A stretch of DNA of 64,000 bases from JAXMEQ01 sp046348225 (GTDB taxonomy: Bacteria > Pseudomonadota > Gammaproteobacteria > Burkholderiales > Burkholderiaceae_C). The stretch's first letter is position 1, and each line of letters opens with the position of its first letter. Of the stretch, positions 52,389-61,165 are shown in pieces. The notes beneath the pieces were generated by a model, which did not search any database, was not told the origin of the DNA, and saw only the letters and a list, made by a program, of their open reading frames with translations. The stretch covers positions 124,001 to 188,000 of the forward strand of contig JAXMEQ010000002.1 of NCBI GenBank assembly GCA_046348225.1. The letters run 5' to 3'. The translations under genes and the position numbers were made by a program.

Positions 52389-52871
52389 ATGCTGAATCGC
52401 CGATTTCTTGTCCTGACCGCCATCGCCACGGCCGCCCTGGCCGGCTGTGCCACCCGGCCGACGCCCGTTTCGGTGGCGGACACCATTGCAGCCAACCCGT
52501 CGCTGAGCACGCTCAATGGCCTGGTGGCCAAGGCGGGTCTGACCGACATGCTCAAGGGCACGGGCCCGTTCACGGTATTCGCGCCGACCAATGACGCCTT
52601 CAAGGCCGTACCCGCCAAGACCCTGGACGAACTGGCCAAGGACCCGGCCCAGCTGAAAGCCGTGCTGGCCTACCACGTGGTGCCCGCCAAGGTGATGGCG
52701 GCCGACGTGAAAAACGGCAAGGCCAAGACCGCCAACGGCGCCGACCTGAACCTGGCGGTCGCCGGCACCTTTGTGACGGTGGAAGACGGCATGGTGCAGA
52801 CCGCCGACATCGCTGCCACCAACGGCGTGGTGCACACGCTGGACCGCGTGCTGATCCCGCCCAAGCGCTGA
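52389..52871 (+). CDS. Fasciclin-domain lipoprotein
   Basis: 160 residues: lipoprotein signal with lipobox ALAGC near residue 18, then one fasciclin (FAS1) domain with FTVFAPTNDAFKAVP, LAYHVVPAKVMAAD and the closing NGVVHTLDRVLIPP. FAS1 proteins are surface-attached and often adhesive; bacterial roles are little known. Preceded by a four-unit Pho box and followed by a terminator, so it is a single-gene unit probably induced by phosphate starvation. Confidence 0.88.
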   Translation: MLNRRFLVLTAIATAALAGCATRPTPVSVADTIAANPSLSTLNGLVAKAGLTDMLKGTGPFTVFAPTNDAFKAVPAKTLDELAKDPAQLKAVLAYHVVPAKVMAADVKNGKAKTANGADLNLAVAGTFVTVEDGMVQTADIAATNGVVHTLDRVLIPPKR

Positions 52872-52894
52872 GCCGCGCAACCACCCGCACTGCA

Positions 52895-52918
52895 ATGGCC
52901 CTGTCAAGGGCCATTTTT
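52895..52918 (+). terminator. Rho-independent terminator after the fasciclin gene
   Basis: ATGGCCCT-GTCA-AGGGCCAT hairpin followed by a T run. Confidence 0.85.
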
Positions 52919-52970
52919 GTCTGTAGCCCGTGCGGATCCTGCGCAAGGCGCTATCAAATTCATAGCAAAC
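52919..52970 (-). repeat. Dispersed repeat, copy 6 (reverse orientation)
   Basis: Read on the minus strand: TTTGCTATGAATTTGATAGC-GCCTTGCGCAG then ACGGGCTACAGACA. Lies between the fasciclin terminator and the TTG-started binding-protein gene. Confidence 0.75.
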
Positions 52971-52989
52971 AAATTCCCGGAGGACTGCC

Positions 52990-54138
52990 TTGACACCCCC
53001 TGCCCCGCACCCAGCCCGACGCAACACCCTGAAAACCCTGGCAGCGCTGGGCGCCACCGCCCTCGCGCCCGCCTGGGCCCAGCCGGGCAGAGCGCCGGCA
53101 CCCGCGCGCGCGATCCAGATTGCCCAGATCGTGGACACGTCAGTCGCGCAGCAGGATGTGTCCAAGGACTTCCTGATCGGCTCGCGGGCGGCCTGGCAGG
53201 ACATCAATGCCCGCGGCGGCATCAGGGGGCGGCCGGTGCAGCATCTGAGCATCGAAGTGGATGGCACGGTGGCCAGCCTGCGCGCCGCGCTGCGCCAGGT
53301 GGCCGACAACCCGGCCTGCGTGGCGCTGTCGGGCACGGCAGGCGACCCGGTGGCAACCCAGCTGGTGGCCGAGTTGCGCCAGCAGAATCTGGCGCTGGCC
53401 CATGTGGCGCCCTGGCTGCAAAACTCCAGCATCGAGGTGGACGACCGCACTTTCCCGATTTTTGCCGCGCGCCAGGAGCAGATTGGCCACGCACTCAAAT
53501 CGCTCACCACGATGGGGGTACAGGAAGTCGGTGCCGTGTACGCGTCCGCGCAGGAATACGGCCTTTACCAGGACGACCTGCAACGCATCGCGGCCGGCAT
53601 GAAGCTGCGGCTGCAGTCGTACCGCGCCAACGGCGACCTCGACCGGCTCGGCCGCCAGCTCACACCGGGCACGCCGGCCATCCTGCTGTTTGTGGGTGGC
53701 ACGCCGGAGCTGGTGCAGTTCACCCAGGGGCTGGAAAAGCAGCAGCGCCAGCGCTACATCGTGGCTTTGGCGGACGTGAACCTGCAGACCATGACGCAGA
53801 TGGGGGCGGCCCGCAGCACCCCGGTCATCGCGACGCAGGCGGTGCCGATGGTCAACGCAAGCCTGCCGGTGGTGCGCAGCTACCGCGAAACCATGGCGCG
53901 GCTGTTTGACGAGCCCCCGGTGTCGCTGAGCCTGGCCGGCTTCATTGCGGCGCGCTACACCTTCGAGGTGCTGCGCGAGCTGGATGCGCCCCTCACGCGC
54001 CAGACCGCGCTGGCCGCCTTCCAGCGCCGCAGCACGCTGGATGTAGGGGGCTACCGCGTGGCCTTCGACCCGCAGCGGCGCAGCGCCACGTTTGTGACGC
54101 AAAGCATGCTGACAACCGACGGGCGGGTGATCGGGTGA
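52990..54138 (+). CDS. Periplasmic binding protein of the LivJ/ABC type
   Basis: 382 residues. The start is TTG 52990, supported by GGAGG six bases upstream. The leader ARRNTLKTLAALGATALAPA has an RRxxLK twin-arginine motif, so Tat export is likely. The mature part has the branched-chain-amino-acid-receptor order (IQIAQIVDTS, AWQDINARGGIRGRPV, ...LSGTAGDPVATQLVAEL, GVQEVGAVYASAQEYGLYQDDL). No permease or ATPase genes are adjacent, so it may serve another transporter or a sensor. Ligand unknown. Confidence 0.8.
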   Translation: MTPPAPHPARRNTLKTLAALGATALAPAWAQPGRAPAPARAIQIAQIVDTSVAQQDVSKDFLIGSRAAWQDINARGGIRGRPVQHLSIEVDGTVASLRAALRQVADNPACVALSGTAGDPVATQLVAELRQQNLALAHVAPWLQNSSIEVDDRTFPIFAARQEQIGHALKSLTTMGVQEVGAVYASAQEYGLYQDDLQRIAAGMKLRLQSYRANGDLDRLGRQLTPGTPAILLFVGGTPELVQFTQGLEKQQRQRYIVALADVNLQTMTQMGAARSTPVIATQAVPMVNASLPVVRSYRETMARLFDEPPVSLSLAGFIAARYTFEVLRELDAPLTRQTALAAFQRRSTLDVGGYRVAFDPQRRSATFVTQSMLTTDGRVIG

Positions 54139-54215
54139 GCCCGAGCCGGCGCGGCCGGGCCCGCCCGGCCCGACGCCGCCTTTGCTATGCTGGGCCGCAA
54201 ACGACAACACCCGAC

Positions 54216-55709
54216 ATGCAAAATGGCACCCTGCTCGCCGCTGTGGACCTGGGCTCCAACAGCTTCCGCCTCGAAATCGGCCGCTTCGACCATGGGCAGA
54301 TCCACCGCACCGAATACCTGAAGGAAACCGTGCGCCAGGGCAACGGCCTGGACGCCGAGCGCAACCTCACGCCCGAGGCCATGCAGCGCGGCTGGGACTG
54401 CCTGGCCCGCTTTGGCGAGCGGCTGGCGGGTTTCCGGCGCACACAGGTGCGGGCGGTGGCCACGCAGACCTTGCGCGAGGCGCGCAACCGCGACCTGTTC
54501 CTCGCCCGCGCCAGCGAGGCACTGGGCTTTCCCATTGACGTGATTTCGGGCCGCGAGGAGGCGCGCCTGATCTACCAGGGCGTGGCCCACCTGCTGCCGC
54601 AAAGTGACGAACGCCGCTTGGTAGTGGACATTGGCGGGCGCTCGACCGAGCTGATCCTGGGCCAGGGACTGGACGCGCGGGTGATGGAAAGCTACCGCGT
54701 GGGCAGCGTGGCCTGGTCAATGAAGTACTTTGCTGAAGGGCAGTTCACTGTTCAGGCGTTCCAGATGGCCGAGATCGCCGCCAAGGCCCTGCTGGACGAA
54801 GCGCTCAGTGTGTACCGACCCGAGGCCTGGGACGTGGCCTATGGGTCTTCCGGCACGATCGGCGCCGTGGGCGACGTGCTGGCCGGTGCCGGCTGGCCCG
54901 CCCACACCGTCAGCCGCGAGGGCCTGGACTGGCTGCTCGACCAGCTGCTGGCGGCCGGCAGTGCCAGCCGCGTGAAGCTGGACGGCCTGAAGGAAGACCG
55001 GCGCGCCGTGATCGGCGGCGGCCTGAGCGTGCTGCGTGCGGTGTTTGACCTGCTGGCCGTGAATGAAATGCAGGCGGCCCAGGGCGCCCTGCGCCATGGC
55101 GTGCTCTACGACCTGCTGGACCGGGAACAGGGCAACACCGACGTGCGCTCCGCCACCGTGCAGCGTCTGGCCAGCAAGTTCGAGGTGGACGCCGCCCAGG
55201 CCCAGCGCGTGGGCAAGGTCGCCACCGGCCTGCTGCGCCAGCTGCACGCCGGCGCGCCGGCCGCCGAGACCGAGCGTGCCCAGCGCAAGCTCCAGTGGGC
55301 GGCCCAGCTGCACGAAATCGGCAGCCTGATCTCGCACAGCGATTACCACAAGCACGGGGCCTACATCCTGGACAACGCCGACGCCCCCGGCTTCGCCCTG
55401 CCCGAATTGCACCGGCTGAGCCTGCTCGTGCTGGGCCATCGCGGCAAGCTGCGCAAGCTGGACGCCGACTACAGTGACCGGATGTTCGTGCAGCAGCTCA
55501 TCTGCCTGCGGCTGGCCGTCATCCTGTGCCATGCCCGGCGCGACCCGGACCTCAAGGGCCTGCAGATCGAATGCGATGCGCCGCAGCGCAGCATCACCCT
55601 GCGCTGCCGGACCGACTGGGCCGCCAGCTACCCGCAGTCGGCCCATTTGCTGCGCGAAGAGATGCTGGCCTGGCAGAAGACGCCATGGCAGTTCATCGTG
55701 GCGCCCTGA
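54216..55709 (+). CDS. ppx: Exopolyphosphatase (Ppx/GppA family)
   Basis: 497 residues from MQNGTLLAAVDLGSNSFRLEIG. The ASKHA-fold motifs AAVDLGSNSFRLEIG, EYLKETVRQGNGLD, VVDIGGRSTELILG and the C-terminal HD-like part (QLHEIGSLISHSDYHKHGAYI) fit Ppx; GppA (pppGpp phosphatase) activity cannot be excluded. TATGCT at 54185 is a possible -10. Divided from ppk1 by two small genes and transcribed towards it. Confidence 0.93.
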   Translation: MQNGTLLAAVDLGSNSFRLEIGRFDHGQIHRTEYLKETVRQGNGLDAERNLTPEAMQRGWDCLARFGERLAGFRRTQVRAVATQTLREARNRDLFLARASEALGFPIDVISGREEARLIYQGVAHLLPQSDERRLVVDIGGRSTELILGQGLDARVMESYRVGSVAWSMKYFAEGQFTVQAFQMAEIAAKALLDEALSVYRPEAWDVAYGSSGTIGAVGDVLAGAGWPAHTVSREGLDWLLDQLLAAGSASRVKLDGLKEDRRAVIGGGLSVLRAVFDLLAVNEMQAAQGALRHGVLYDLLDREQGNTDVRSATVQRLASKFEVDAAQAQRVGKVATGLLRQLHAGAPAAETERAQRKLQWAAQLHEIGSLISHSDYHKHGAYILDNADAPGFALPELHRLSLLVLGHRGKLRKLDADYSDRMFVQQLICLRLAVILCHARRDPDLKGLQIECDAPQRSITLRCRTDWAASYPQSAHLLREEMLAWQKTPWQFIVAP

Positions 55710-55736
55710 ACCTGGCCGTCACGCCCCCGCACCCGC

Positions 55737-56159
55737 TCAGGGCGCCGCCAGCAGGGCCACACCCCAGGCCACAGCACCGAGCTGCCCCAGGTTGAGCAGG
55801 ATGCCTGCAACGTGCAGGCGCCGGAACCGCGCCACCGCCGCCGTGTCGCCATCGGCCATGCGTGCCCGCAGGGTATCCATGCGGGGGATGAACCAGCGCC
55901 ACAGCCCCATGGCCAGCGCCGCCACCCCCGACATGGCCAGCGCCACCAGCATCCGCCCCACCAGCAGGTGCCCCGCCGCACCCACTGCCGCCACCACCGC
56001 CACCATGGTGTAGTAAACGCTGAACAGCGTCCGGATGACCCGGGCGTCCTGCGGCGTGTCGTGCTTCAGCACCAACAGAAGCGGCGAAGCAAAGGTGAAG
56101 AACACCATCGGCAGCAGCAGCGCCACAGTGGACAGCAGGACAACCGCTTTGGACAACAT
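55737..56159 (-). CDS. Small four-helix membrane protein
   Basis: 140 residues with four hydrophobic segments (starting VVLLSTVALLLPMVFFTFASP) and a central RVIRTLFSVYYTMV. Resembles DUF4149-type integral membrane proteins in size and pattern, but I cannot assign a family with certainty. Convergent with ppx. This frame is chosen over the other open minus-strand frame here because it alone has membrane-protein composition. Confidence 0.6.
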   Translation of the reverse strand: MLSKAVVLLSTVALLLPMVFFTFASPLLLVLKHDTPQDARVIRTLFSVYYTMVAVVAAVGAAGHLLVGRMLVALAMSGVAALAMGLWRWFIPRMDTLRARMADGDTAAVARFRRLHVAGILLNLGQLGAVAWGVALLAAP

Positions 56160-56243
56160 GAGGCGTCTCCAGGTACTTTCTTGCCAGCATGCGCATCCCC
56201 GCTGACGAAGGGCTGACGGCGCCCCGCCTTCCAGCCCGGGAAT

Positions 56244-56270
56244 AAACGGTATAAACTGTTTACACCGTTT
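56244..56270. promoter_or_regulatory. 27-bp near-perfect palindrome before the RHH-like gene
   Basis: Arms AAACGGTATAAAC and GTTTACACCGTTT around a central T, one mismatch. It overlaps a TATAAA -10-like element and ends 21 bases before the ATG, the place expected for an autorepressor operator. Confidence 0.65.
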
Positions 56271-56291
56271 TACCGAAAGGATTCACACCTC

Positions 56292-56660
56292 ATGGCAACC
56301 GCGAAGAAACCCGTCAAGCCGGCCGCGAAGAAGGCGCCTGCAACGAAGCCGGCGGCCCGCCCCGCCACCACCCGGGCCGTCGCCGCAGCGCCTGCCAAGG
56401 CCAGCCCGGCCACCCCGCCCGCCAAGGCAGAAAAGCCCAAAAAGCCCAAGCTGGTGCGCGACAGCTTCACCATCCCGAAGGCGGAATACCTGGTGCTGGA
56501 CGAGCTCAAGCAGCGGGCCACCCGGCTCGGTGTGCCTGCCAAAAAGAGCGAGGTACTGCGGGCCGGCATCAAGGCACTGGCCGCCATGTCGGATGTGGCG
56601 TTTCTCGCTTCCATGGCCGCCGTGCCGGCCATCAAGACCGGCCGGCCCAAGGCTGGCTGA
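56292..56660 (+). CDS. H1-like tail plus ribbon-helix-helix-like domain protein
   Basis: 122 residues in two parts. Residues 1-55 are a Lys/Ala/Pro tail (repeats of the KPAAKKAPA kind) like histone H1 C-termini. Residues about 56-105 read VRDSFTIPKAEYLVLDELKQ, then RATRLGVPAKKSEVLRAGIKAL, the strand-helix-turn-helix order of MetJ/Arc ribbon-helix-helix proteins. I infer a nucleoid or promoter-binding protein that represses itself through the palindrome upstream. Not a named family to my knowledge. Confidence 0.65.
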   Translation: MATAKKPVKPAAKKAPATKPAARPATTRAVAAAPAKASPATPPAKAEKPKKPKLVRDSFTIPKAEYLVLDELKQRATRLGVPAKKSEVLRAGIKALAAMSDVAFLASMAAVPAIKTGRPKAG

Positions 56661-56677
56661 GGCGCCGCCCGCGCAGC

Positions 56678-57145
56678 CTACAGGACGTCAGGCGACTGGA
56701 CGGCCACCACCAGGGTCTGGGCGTGGCCGTCGCGCTCGCGGTTGCGGATCCACCAGACCGCGCCCTTGCGCACCGGACAGCTTCCATGCTTCATCTCCAG
56801 CAGCTGGGCCACCGTGGCACCCAGCGTGGGCTGGTGGCCGATCACGACCACCGGCACGCGCGACGCAGGCCACAGCGCAGCCTCCAGCAGCTGCTCCGGC
56901 GTGCCGTCAGGCGCCAGTTCGGGGCGGATCTTGTACTTGCGGCCCAGCGCCAGCGCAGTCTGCTCACAGCGCCTGGCCGGGCTGACCAGCACGCGTGCCG
57001 CTTCCGGCAGTTGCCGGTCCAGCCAGTGGCCCATGCGCGCTGCCTGCTTTTCGCCCCTGGGCGTGAGCGAGCGTTGCATGTCGTCGCAGCCCTCCACCCA
57101 GTCCTCGGCTTCTGCGTGGCGCCACAGGATCAGGTCCATGATCAT
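56678..57145 (-). CDS. Histidine phosphatase, SixA-like
   Basis: 155 residues of the phosphoglycerate-mutase-like superfamily: catalytic LILWRHAEAED at the N terminus, SPARRCEQTA and VVIGHQPTLG later. SixA removes phosphate from histidine in phosphorelay proteins; the substrate here is unknown. ATG 57145 overlaps the ppk1 stop as ATGA, so it is the last gene of the ppk1 operon and may act in the phosphate response. Confidence 0.88.
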   Translation of the reverse strand: MIMDLILWRHAEAEDWVEGCDDMQRSLTPRGEKQAARMGHWLDRQLPEAARVLVSPARRCEQTALALGRKYKIRPELAPDGTPEQLLEAALWPASRVPVVVIGHQPTLGATVAQLLEMKHGSCPVRKGAVWWIRNRERDGHAQTLVVAVQSPDVL

Positions 57146-59208
57146 GCGTCCCGCGCCTGGTCGCGCGCCGCGTAGCGTGCCATCAGCGCATCCTGCGAGC
57201 CGTGGCCGGATTGCCGGCCATCCACCCGCTGGTAGCGGCCATCGGGGCCCAGGTCCCATGCGGCGCGGCCGTCGTGCAGGCCTGCCACCAGGCATTCGTC
57301 GATGATGCGCTGGCGCAGCGCCGGGTCGGTCACCGGCCAGGCGATCTCGATGCGGCGCAGCATGTTGCGGTTCATCCAGTCGGCACTGGCCAGGTACAGG
57401 TCTTCGTCGGCGCCGCTGCGGAAGTAGAACACCCGCGAATGCTCCAGAAAGCGCCCGATGATGGAGCGCACCCGGATGTTGTCGGTCACGCCGGGCACCT
57501 GCGCCGGCAGCATGCAGGCACCACGCACGATCAGGTCGACCTTCACGCCCTTCTGCCCGGCGCGCACCAGCGCCAGCATCAGGGCTTCGTCGGTCAGCGC
57601 GTTCATCTTGGCCACAATGCGCCCGGGCTTGCCCTGGGCGGCAGCGTCGCCGATCGCGTCGATTTTTTCGATGAAGCGGCGGTGCAGGTAAAACGGCGCC
57701 AGCCACAGCTTGTGCAACCGGGGCAGCTTGCTCTGGCTGGCCAGGTGCACAAACACGGCTTCCATGTCGGCGGTGAGCTGGGTGTCGGCGGTCAGGTAGC
57801 TCAGGTCGGTGTACAGCCGCGCCGTGCGCGGGTTGTAGTTGCCGGTGGACAGGTGGCCATAGCGGCGCATGGCCTTGCCTTCGCGCCGCGTCACCAGCAG
57901 CATCTTGGCGTGAGTTTTCAGCCCCACCACGCCATAGACCACCTGCGCGCCCACGGACTCCAGCGACTCGGCCCAGTTGATGTTGGCCTCCTCGTCAAAG
58001 CGCGCTTTCAGTTCCACCACGGCCGTCACTTCCTTGCCGCGGCGCACCGCCTCACGCAGCAGGTCCATCAGCACCGAATCCGACCCGGTGCGGTAAATGG
58101 TCTGCTTGATCGCCAGCACCTGCGGGTCGTTCGCTGCTTCGCGCAGAAAGGCCAACACGCCGTCGAAACTCTCATACGGCTGGTGGATCAGCACATCACC
58201 CTGGCGCAGCCGCTCAAAGAAGCTCTGGCCCGGCAGCAGCGCCACGGGGTAAGTGGCCTTGTACGGCGGAAAGCGCAGCGGCTGCTCGTCGACCAGGTCG
58301 ACCAGCTGCGTCAGGCGCACCAGGTTTACCGGGCCGTGCACGCGGTACAGCGCAGCCATCGGCAGGTTGAACTGCTTGAGCAGGAAGCCCGACAGGAACT
58401 CGGAGCAACCGGCCGACACTTCCAGCCGCACCGCCTGCCCGTAGTGGCGGTGCTGCAAACCCTGGCGCAACGCGGTGCGCAGGTTCTGCACGTCGTCTTC
58501 GTCCACTGCCAGGTCGGAATGGCGCGTCACGCGGAACTGCGAGAACTGCCCCACTTCACGCCCCGGAAACAGGTTGTGCAGGTGCGCGCGGATCACGCTG
58601 GACAGCGAGACAAACAGCGTCTTCTTGCCCGCCACCTTGTCGGGCATGCGGATCAGCCGCGGCAGCACCCGCGGCACCTTGACGATGGCGATCTCGTTCT
58701 CGCGGCCGAAGGCGTCCTTGCCGCCCAGGTGGACGATGAAGTTGAGCGACTTGTTGGCCACCTGCGGGAACGGATGGGCCGGGTCCAGCCCCACCGGGAT
58801 GAGCAGCGGGCGCACTTCGCGCTCGAAATACTCATCCACCCACTTGCGGTGGGCGGGGTTGCGGTCGCCGTGCGAAATGATCTCGATGCCATGCTTCTTG
58901 AAGGTCGGCATCAGCTCGTCGTTGTACAGCGCGTACTGGCGGGCCACCAGGTCGTGGGCCGCCGCGGCCAGCGCCTCGAAGGTCTCCACGGTGTACGGGC
59001 CCTTGTGGTCGCCGTTCTGCACCGCCGTCAGGTGCGGCGCCGCCCGCACTTCAAAAAACTCGTCGAGGTTGGACGACACGATGCACAGGTAGCGCAGCCG
59101 CTCCAGCAGCGGCACGTCGGGGCGGCGCGCCCAGTCCAGCACCCGCTCATTGAAAGCCAGGATGCTGTGGTCGCGGTCGAGGAAGGAGACGCTGGGCGGG
59201 TTGGACAT
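57142..59208 (-). CDS. ppk1: Polyphosphate kinase 1
   Basis: 688 residues from MSNPPSVSFLDRDHSILAFN. Makes polyphosphate from ATP reversibly. The autophosphorylated His lies in LKTHAKMLLVTRREG and the second active-site His in RYGHLSTGNYNPRTA; SSNLDEFFEVR at the N terminus is typical. The ATG shares a base with the glycosyltransferase stop (TGATG). Six TGTCAC-like units at 10-11-bp steps lie just upstream inside the glycosyltransferase gene, suggesting its own PhoB promoter besides operon read-through. Confidence 0.97.
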   Translation of the reverse strand: MSNPPSVSFLDRDHSILAFNERVLDWARRPDVPLLERLRYLCIVSSNLDEFFEVRAAPHLTAVQNGDHKGPYTVETFEALAAAAHDLVARQYALYNDELMPTFKKHGIEIISHGDRNPAHRKWVDEYFEREVRPLLIPVGLDPAHPFPQVANKSLNFIVHLGGKDAFGRENEIAIVKVPRVLPRLIRMPDKVAGKKTLFVSLSSVIRAHLHNLFPGREVGQFSQFRVTRHSDLAVDEDDVQNLRTALRQGLQHRHYGQAVRLEVSAGCSEFLSGFLLKQFNLPMAALYRVHGPVNLVRLTQLVDLVDEQPLRFPPYKATYPVALLPGQSFFERLRQGDVLIHQPYESFDGVLAFLREAANDPQVLAIKQTIYRTGSDSVLMDLLREAVRRGKEVTAVVELKARFDEEANINWAESLESVGAQVVYGVVGLKTHAKMLLVTRREGKAMRRYGHLSTGNYNPRTARLYTDLSYLTADTQLTADMEAVFVHLASQSKLPRLHKLWLAPFYLHRRFIEKIDAIGDAAAQGKPGRIVAKMNALTDEALMLALVRAGQKGVKVDLIVRGACMLPAQVPGVTDNIRVRSIIGRFLEHSRVFYFRSGADEDLYLASADWMNRNMLRRIEIAWPVTDPALRQRIIDECLVAGLHDGRAAWDLGPDGRYQRVDGRQSGHGSQDALMARYAARDQARDA

Positions 59209-60284
59209 CAGGGAGACACACGGATGACGGGTTTGTGACAGTGTTCGACAGTTTGATGACGGTCTTGTGACACTGGCACCAGGTGGCTCACAAAGAGTTG
59301 TGTCGCCTGGGCCCAGCTGAAGGCCAGCGCGCGGGCCCGGGCCTCGTGCCGCGGCAGTGCCAAAGCCGCATAACACGCCTCGAGCAGGTTGTCATTCATC
59401 ACGCCGCCCTGGCTCTGGGGTTGGCCCAGCACTTCCAGCGGGCCATCCACCGGGTAGGCGGCCACCGGGGTGCCGGTGGCCATGGCTTCGAGCATGACAA
59501 GCCCGAAGGTCTCGGACCGGCTTGGAAAGACAAACAGATCCGCTGCCGCGTAAACGCGCGCGAGTTCGTCGCGCGGCAGCAGGCCCAGCCAGTGTACGCC
59601 CGGGAAGCGTTCGCGCAGGGCCGCCTCCACCGGGCCGACACCGCAGACCACCTTGCTGCCCGGCAGATCAAGCTTCAGGAACGCCTCGATGTTCTTCTCG
59701 TAAGACACGCGGCCGACAAACAGCGCCACCGGCCGCGCCAGCGTGCCCAGCGGCTCATAGCGCCGGGGCTCCGGCTGATAGGGAAACAGCGCCGTATCGA
59801 CCCCATGCGTCCAGGCCCGCAGGTTGCGAAAGCCGCGGGCCTCCAGCATGCGCAGCACGCCGTGGGTGGGCACCATGACGCCCGCCGACGGCGTGTGGAA
59901 GTGCCGGAACAGCGCATAGCCCCAGGCCAGCGGCACCTTCAGCGCGGCGTGCAGGATTTCCGGGAACTTGGTGTGGAACGCCGTGGTGAAGCGCAGCTTG
60001 CGTTTCAGGCAGTAGCGGCGCGCCGCCCAGCCGAGCGGGCCTTCGGTGGCGATGTGGATGGCATCGGGCTGCAGCAGGTCAAGCCGCACCGACAGTTCAC
60101 GCGACGGGCGGATGGCCAGGTCAATGCCGGCATACCCCGGGCAGGGCCGGGTCTTGAACAATCCGGGGTGAATCACCTCGACCAGATGGCCAGCCCGCTG
60201 CAGCTCACGCACCAGCTCCACCAGCGTGGTGACCACGCCATTGACCTGCGGCTGCCAGGCATCGGTAATGAGCGCGATCTTCAT
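59208..60284 (-). CDS. Family 4 glycosyltransferase (Agt-like)
   Basis: 358 residues, GT-B fold: N-terminal MKIALITDAWQPQVNGVVTTL, acceptor-side FHTKFPEILHA, and the nucleotide-sugar part VALFVGRVSYEKNIEAF, PSRSETFGLVMLEAMATGTPVAA. In phosphate-starved bacteria a GT4 enzyme (Agt) next to PlcP makes glycolipids from the diacylglycerol PlcP releases; the gene order here matches that. The last 18 residues (from QDRHQTVEH) are encoded by the Pho-box-like array and look unlike a folded domain. Overlaps the phosphoesterase gene by ATGA. Confidence 0.85.
   Translation of the reverse strand: MKIALITDAWQPQVNGVVTTLVELVRELQRAGHLVEVIHPGLFKTRPCPGYAGIDLAIRPSRELSVRLDLLQPDAIHIATEGPLGWAARRYCLKRKLRFTTAFHTKFPEILHAALKVPLAWGYALFRHFHTPSAGVMVPTHGVLRMLEARGFRNLRAWTHGVDTALFPYQPEPRRYEPLGTLARPVALFVGRVSYEKNIEAFLKLDLPGSKVVCGVGPVEAALRERFPGVHWLGLLPRDELARVYAAADLFVFPSRSETFGLVMLEAMATGTPVAAYPVDGPLEVLGQPQSQGGVMNDNLLEACYAALALPRHEARARALAFSWAQATQLFVSHLVPVSQDRHQTVEHCHKPVIRVSP
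59213..59272 (-). promoter_or_regulatory. Pho-box-like array before ppk1, inside the glycosyltransferase gene
   Basis: Minus strand units TGTCAC (59272), CGTCAT (59261), TGTCGA (59250), TGTCAC (59240), CGTCAT (59229), TGTCTC (59218); steps 11, 11, 10, 11, 11. The last is nine bases from the ppk1 ATG. AACACT (59245-59240) could be a -10 for the first pair. Confidence 0.65.
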
Positions 60285-61165
60285 GCCTGCACCGCCTGTA
60301 CCGGGTGGCCAGCGCCCCGGGCCTGGCCGAACGGGTTCCAGTGCACCAGCTCGAGCCGGCCGTCGAAATGCTCCACCAGCGCGGTGCGGCTTTCGACCCA
60401 GTCGCCATCATTGCAGTACAGCGTGCCGCGGATGTCGCGCATCTCGGCGCGGTGAATGTGGCCGCAGACCACACCGTCATGCCCGCGTTTGCGCGCTTCG
60501 GCGGCCACCGCCATTTCGAAGTCGGTCACGTAGTTCAGCGCCTTCTTGACCTTGTGCTTCAGATAAGCCGACAGCGACCAGTACGGCAAGCCCAGCCGGC
60601 CGCGCAAGTGATTCAGGTAGCGGTTGAGCTTGAGGGTGAATTCGTACAGGTTGTCGCCCACATAGGCCAGCCACTTGGCGCACTGGATCACGCCGTCAAA
60701 GTAGTCGCCATGGATCACCCAGAGCTGGCGGCCGTCGGCGGTTCGATGGACCGCTTCCTCGGTGACCTCGATCCCGCCAAACTGGTGGCCGATGAATTCG
60801 CGCGCAAACTCGTCGTGGTTGCCCGGCACATACACCACCCGACAACCCTTGCGCGCGGCGCGCAGCAGCTTTTGCACCACGTCGTTGTGGGCCTGTGGCC
60901 AGTACCAGCGGCGCCGCAGCTGCCAGCCGTCCACGATGTCGCCCACCAGGTACAGGTACTCGCTGGGGTGGGCTTTCAGGAAGTCCAGCAGCGCGGCCGC
61001 CTGGCAGCCGGGCGTGCCCAGGTGCAGGTCAGAAATGAAAACGGCGCGATAGCGCCGTGGGGTCAAGTCGTCGTCGCGGTCGCTTGCATCGCCGGGGCCG
61101 GCGCCGAAGCCGCCGCTGAAGCCGCCCAGCGCGTCAAAGGTGGTGCGTCCGCCCAGGCCCCTCAT
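60281..61165 (-). CDS. Calcineurin-like phosphoesterase, PlcP-like (LpxH-related)
   Basis: 294 residues. Metal-binding motifs in order: FISDLHLG, VGDIVDGW, PGNHDE, VIHGDYFD and CGHIHRAE. It belongs to COG2908, often labelled UDP-2,3-diacylglucosamine pyrophosphatase; the subgroup with RYRAVFISDLHLG, WYWPQAHNDVVQKLLR and NDGDWVESRTALVEH is the one containing the PlcP phospholipase C of Sinorhizobium meliloti, which splits phospholipids to diacylglycerol under phosphate limitation. The operon context and Pho box favour PlcP over LpxH. ATGA overlaps on both sides; N-terminal 45 residues are glycine-rich and probably flexible. Confidence 0.82.
   Translation of the reverse strand: MRGLGGRTTFDALGGFSGGFGAGPGDASDRDDDLTPRRYRAVFISDLHLGTPGCQAAALLDFLKAHPSEYLYLVGDIVDGWQLRRRWYWPQAHNDVVQKLLRAARKGCRVVYVPGNHDEFAREFIGHQFGGIEVTEEAVHRTADGRQLWVIHGDYFDGVIQCAKWLAYVGDNLYEFTLKLNRYLNHLRGRLGLPYWSLSAYLKHKVKKALNYVTDFEMAVAAEARKRGHDGVVCGHIHRAEMRDIRGTLYCNDGDWVESRTALVEHFDGRLELVHWNPFGQARGAGHPVQAVQA

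Noticed and set aside
60281..61165. Annotation as LpxH (lipid A synthesis)
   Set aside because: Same superfamily, but the subgroup blocks, the olsB/agt context and the Pho box fit PlcP better. LpxH is not fully excluded without an assay.
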